A DNA stretch of 64,000 nucleotides from Paraburkholderia sediminicola. GTDB taxonomy: Bacteria; Pseudomonadota; Gammaproteobacteria; Burkholderiales; Burkholderiaceae. Below the pieces are notes generated by a model. The model was not told where the DNA came from. It did no database searches and was given only the letters and a program-made list of their open reading frames with translations. Each line of letters opens with the position of its first letter. Position 1 is the stretch's first letter. The stretch is taken from contig NZ_CADIKC010000002.1 of NCBI RefSeq assembly GCF_902859805.1, positions 682,001 through 746,000 of the forward strand, written 5' to 3'. Shown piece after piece: positions 62,512-64,000 of the stretch. The translations under genes were made by a program, and so were the position numbers.

Positions 62512-62949
62512 TCAAATAACCGCGTCCTGCTCGGCCATACGTCCGAGTGCAACGGCGAGTATCATTTCAGAGCCGATCGTCGTGCAACCCGAGCCTCGAC
62601 GTTGCAGCCTATAAACGGTGTCACCCCTGCGGATCACGCTTCCGGTCAAAACGCAGCGTCCTTTACAACGCGACTTCGCGCTAATCCAGCGCTGATCGCC
62701 AAAGTGACCCCGGGTGGCATCGCTCCAAGAGAGCAGCATCGCGCGATCGTTCTGCCTCTCGACTGCTTGCACCGCAATACTGCTCCGTCCCTTCTGCACG
62801 GTCGCGATCGGGTATTCAGCGACACCGTCACGAGCAGCACGCGGCAACTCGCCGCGATGCGCCGCTTCGCTCACAGGCAGAACACAGACGCCCGGTTCCT
62901 TGAGCAGCGTTCCGACGATACGTTCCCACGGTTCGAAATGATTGATCAC
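62512..62949 (-). CDS. DUF3331-family protein
   Basis: From GTG 62949, with GAGG seven bases upstream, the product is 145 residues. Its C-terminal half shows the DUF3331 pattern of Burkholderia, with AMLLSWSDATRGHFGDQRW and VLTGSVIRRGDTVYRLQRRG. The compact Cys- and Arg-rich region recalls a small zinc-binding domain, but function is unknown. It is convergent with the AraC gene, five bases between the stops. An ATG at 62954 is out of frame, so the GTG start is needed. Confidence 0.8.
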   Translation of the reverse strand: MINHFEPWERIVGTLLKEPGVCVLPVSEAAHRGELPRAARDGVAEYPIATVQKGRSSIAVQAVERQNDRAMLLSWSDATRGHFGDQRWISAKSRCKGRCVLTGSVIRRGDTVYRLQRRGSGCTTIGSEMILAVALGRMAEQDAVI

Positions 62950-63029
62950 AGCATGGCCTCGCTTATAAAGTGCGCCGTGTCGCGCACTAACGAACCTGCA
63001 CCGGCTTGCGCCGCCCACACAGACAAAAA

Positions 63030-63061
63030 GCCCTTCGAGCCCAGACTCGAAGGGCTTTTTT
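63030..63061. terminator. Bidirectional intrinsic terminator
   Basis: GCCCTTCGAG (63030-63039), a six-base loop and CTCGAAGGGC (63046-63055) form a perfect 10-bp stem. Five A residues precede it and six T follow it, so it works on both strands. It lies 19 bases after the stop of the minus-strand hydrolase gene. Confidence 0.9.
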
Positions 63062-63079
63062 CATGCATACGCGATGTAC

Positions 63080-63868
63080 TTACTGCTTTGCCGAGGCCGC
63101 CTGCTCGATGAGGGCCGCGACAGCAGCGGGCCTCGACTCGTAGATGGCATGGCTGCCCGGCGTTTCGACAACCGTGGCGCCCGCACGCTTGGACATCGCG
63201 CGTTGAGCGTCCGGCGGAATCATCTTGTCGTCCTTGGTGACCAGGTACCAGCTTGGCTTCGTGTGCCAGGCGGCCGTGGTGACTTGCCCCATGTAAGCGT
63301 CCACGCCCCACGGCACCTGGGCATTCGCGAGGAACGAAGCGCGCTCCGGCTTCACGTCGCCGGCGAAGGACGCAACGAACTTCGTCTTGTCCAGCATCAG
63401 GAAGCCGTCGACCGGCGGCAGGATCGGCGGGATTGCCGCGCCCGGAGGCGGATTGGAGGTCAGCGTTTTAACCGATTCGCCGTTGTCCGGGGCAAACGCC
63501 GCGATGTAGACCAGACGCGAAACCTTGGGGTCGTTGCCGGCCTCCGAGATCACTGCTCCGCCGTACGAATGCCCCACCAGGACTACCGGGCCATTCTGTG
63601 CGTCCACCACGGCTTTCGTCGCAGCCACGTCGTTAGCGAGCGACGTCGTGGAGTTTTGCACGATGCTGACGTTATAGCCCTTGGCCTTCAGGAGCTTGTA
63701 CACCGCTTCCCAGCCACCACCGTCGACGAAGCCGCCATGAACCAGCACGACGTTCTTGACGGGTTCCGCGGTGGCTGCATTGCTGTACTCCATGACGCCG
63801 AGCGCGAGCGAGCTGAGAGCCAGCGCACCGAGCACGGAACGCAGGGAGGGGAGTGAATTGGATCGCAT
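63080..63868 (-). CDS. Exported alpha/beta hydrolase
   Basis: The 262-residue protein has a signal peptide ending near YSNAATA, then an alpha/beta-hydrolase core: VVLVHGGFVDGGGW as the oxyanion strand, VVLVGHSYGGAVISEA with the nucleophile Ser, ending with a His in ETPGSHAIYESRP. It resembles esterase- or HNL-type hydrolases found in the periplasm of Burkholderia. The substrate is unknown. It has its own intrinsic terminator. The 132 bases beyond its start to the window edge hold no other gene. Confidence 0.88.
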   Translation of the reverse strand: MRSNSLPSLRSVLGALALSSLALGVMEYSNAATAEPVKNVVLVHGGFVDGGGWEAVYKLLKAKGYNVSIVQNSTTSLANDVAATKAVVDAQNGPVVLVGHSYGGAVISEAGNDPKVSRLVYIAAFAPDNGESVKTLTSNPPPGAAIPPILPPVDGFLMLDKTKFVASFAGDVKPERASFLANAQVPWGVDAYMGQVTTAAWHTKPSWYLVTKDDKMIPPDAQRAMSKRAGATVVETPGSHAIYESRPAAVAALIEQAASAKQ

Positions 63869-64000
63869 CTGATACCTCTTCTGGAAAGGGTGATAGAAGT
63901 GCAGGCCTCCAGGGCATTACCGCTGACTGAGGTCTGCTGCACGTCTGTAGTTTGATTGAGGAACAGGCCGAATCCATCACCTAGATTGCCTACCTCTTTT

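Overview
The window reads as chromosomal DNA of a plant- or soil-associated member of Burkholderia sensu lato, most like Paraburkholderia or a plant-associated Burkholderia. The support is the high G+C, the codon usage, and protein families typical of the group: AWR-type effector, DUF3331, a BPSS1780-type membrane protein, and a Burkholderia-type phosphonate regulator with a phnSTU/W/A/Y locus. I see no rRNA, tRNA, CRISPR array, insertion sequence or prophage. Genes were called from reading frames, ribosome binding sites and recognisable family motifs. No database search was run.

Region 1 (1-9.3 kb) appears to be part of a type III secretion (Hrp) regulon. Three genes each have a textbook plant-inducible-promoter box, TTCGC-N15-TTCGC, followed 30 or 31 bases later by a YANNNT -10 hexamer. 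They are a small Gly/Ser-rich harpin-like protein (105-569, minus), a GNAT acetyltransferase (892-1515) and a large AWR-family effector (4915-8238). A winged-helix/ATPase/helical-repeat regulator lies between the last two, and a LysR regulator follows. The acetyltransferase is the surprise, because its promoter makes it a candidate effector or effector-modifying enzyme.

Region 2 (9.3-24 kb) holds a second winged-helix/ATPase regulator and a minus-strand run: an alginate-export-type outer-membrane porin, a two-domain VOC protein, a XapX protein, an HD-like protein, a YtcJ-type amidohydrolase and an isochorismatase-type hydrolase. It also has a split chromate transporter, an orphan ABC solute-binding protein, a membrane protein, and a PadR-HAAS pair with a long palindrome upstream.

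Region 3 (24-33 kb) is a catabolic cluster around a LysR regulator: two MHS-type transporters, an RraA-like protein, a class II aldolase, a GhrA-type reductase, a Zn-dependent amidohydrolase and a CitE-like lyase. Three of its promoters share a 60-base block in identical, ungapped register, which suggests one regulon for an unidentified organic acid. A duplicated 3' end of the reductase gene remains as a fragment.

Region 4 (33-44 kb) is a complete hydrolytic route for 2-aminoethylphosphonate: GntR regulator, ABC importer, PhnW transaminase, FAD oxidoreductase, PhnY dehydrogenase and PhnA hydrolase. Overlapping face-to-face promoters between phnS and phnA carry one TTGTTGACAA palindrome, and the same palindrome overlaps the -35 of the regulator gene.

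Region 5 (44-64 kb) has an Hsp20-Lon-membrane protein stress operon, a chemoreceptor, a DUF3313 lipoprotein divergent from a TetR regulator, pqiABC, a NarL-type regulator beside a third winged-helix/ATPase regulator, a SnoaL-like protein, an AraC regulator, a DUF3331 protein and a secreted alpha/beta hydrolase.
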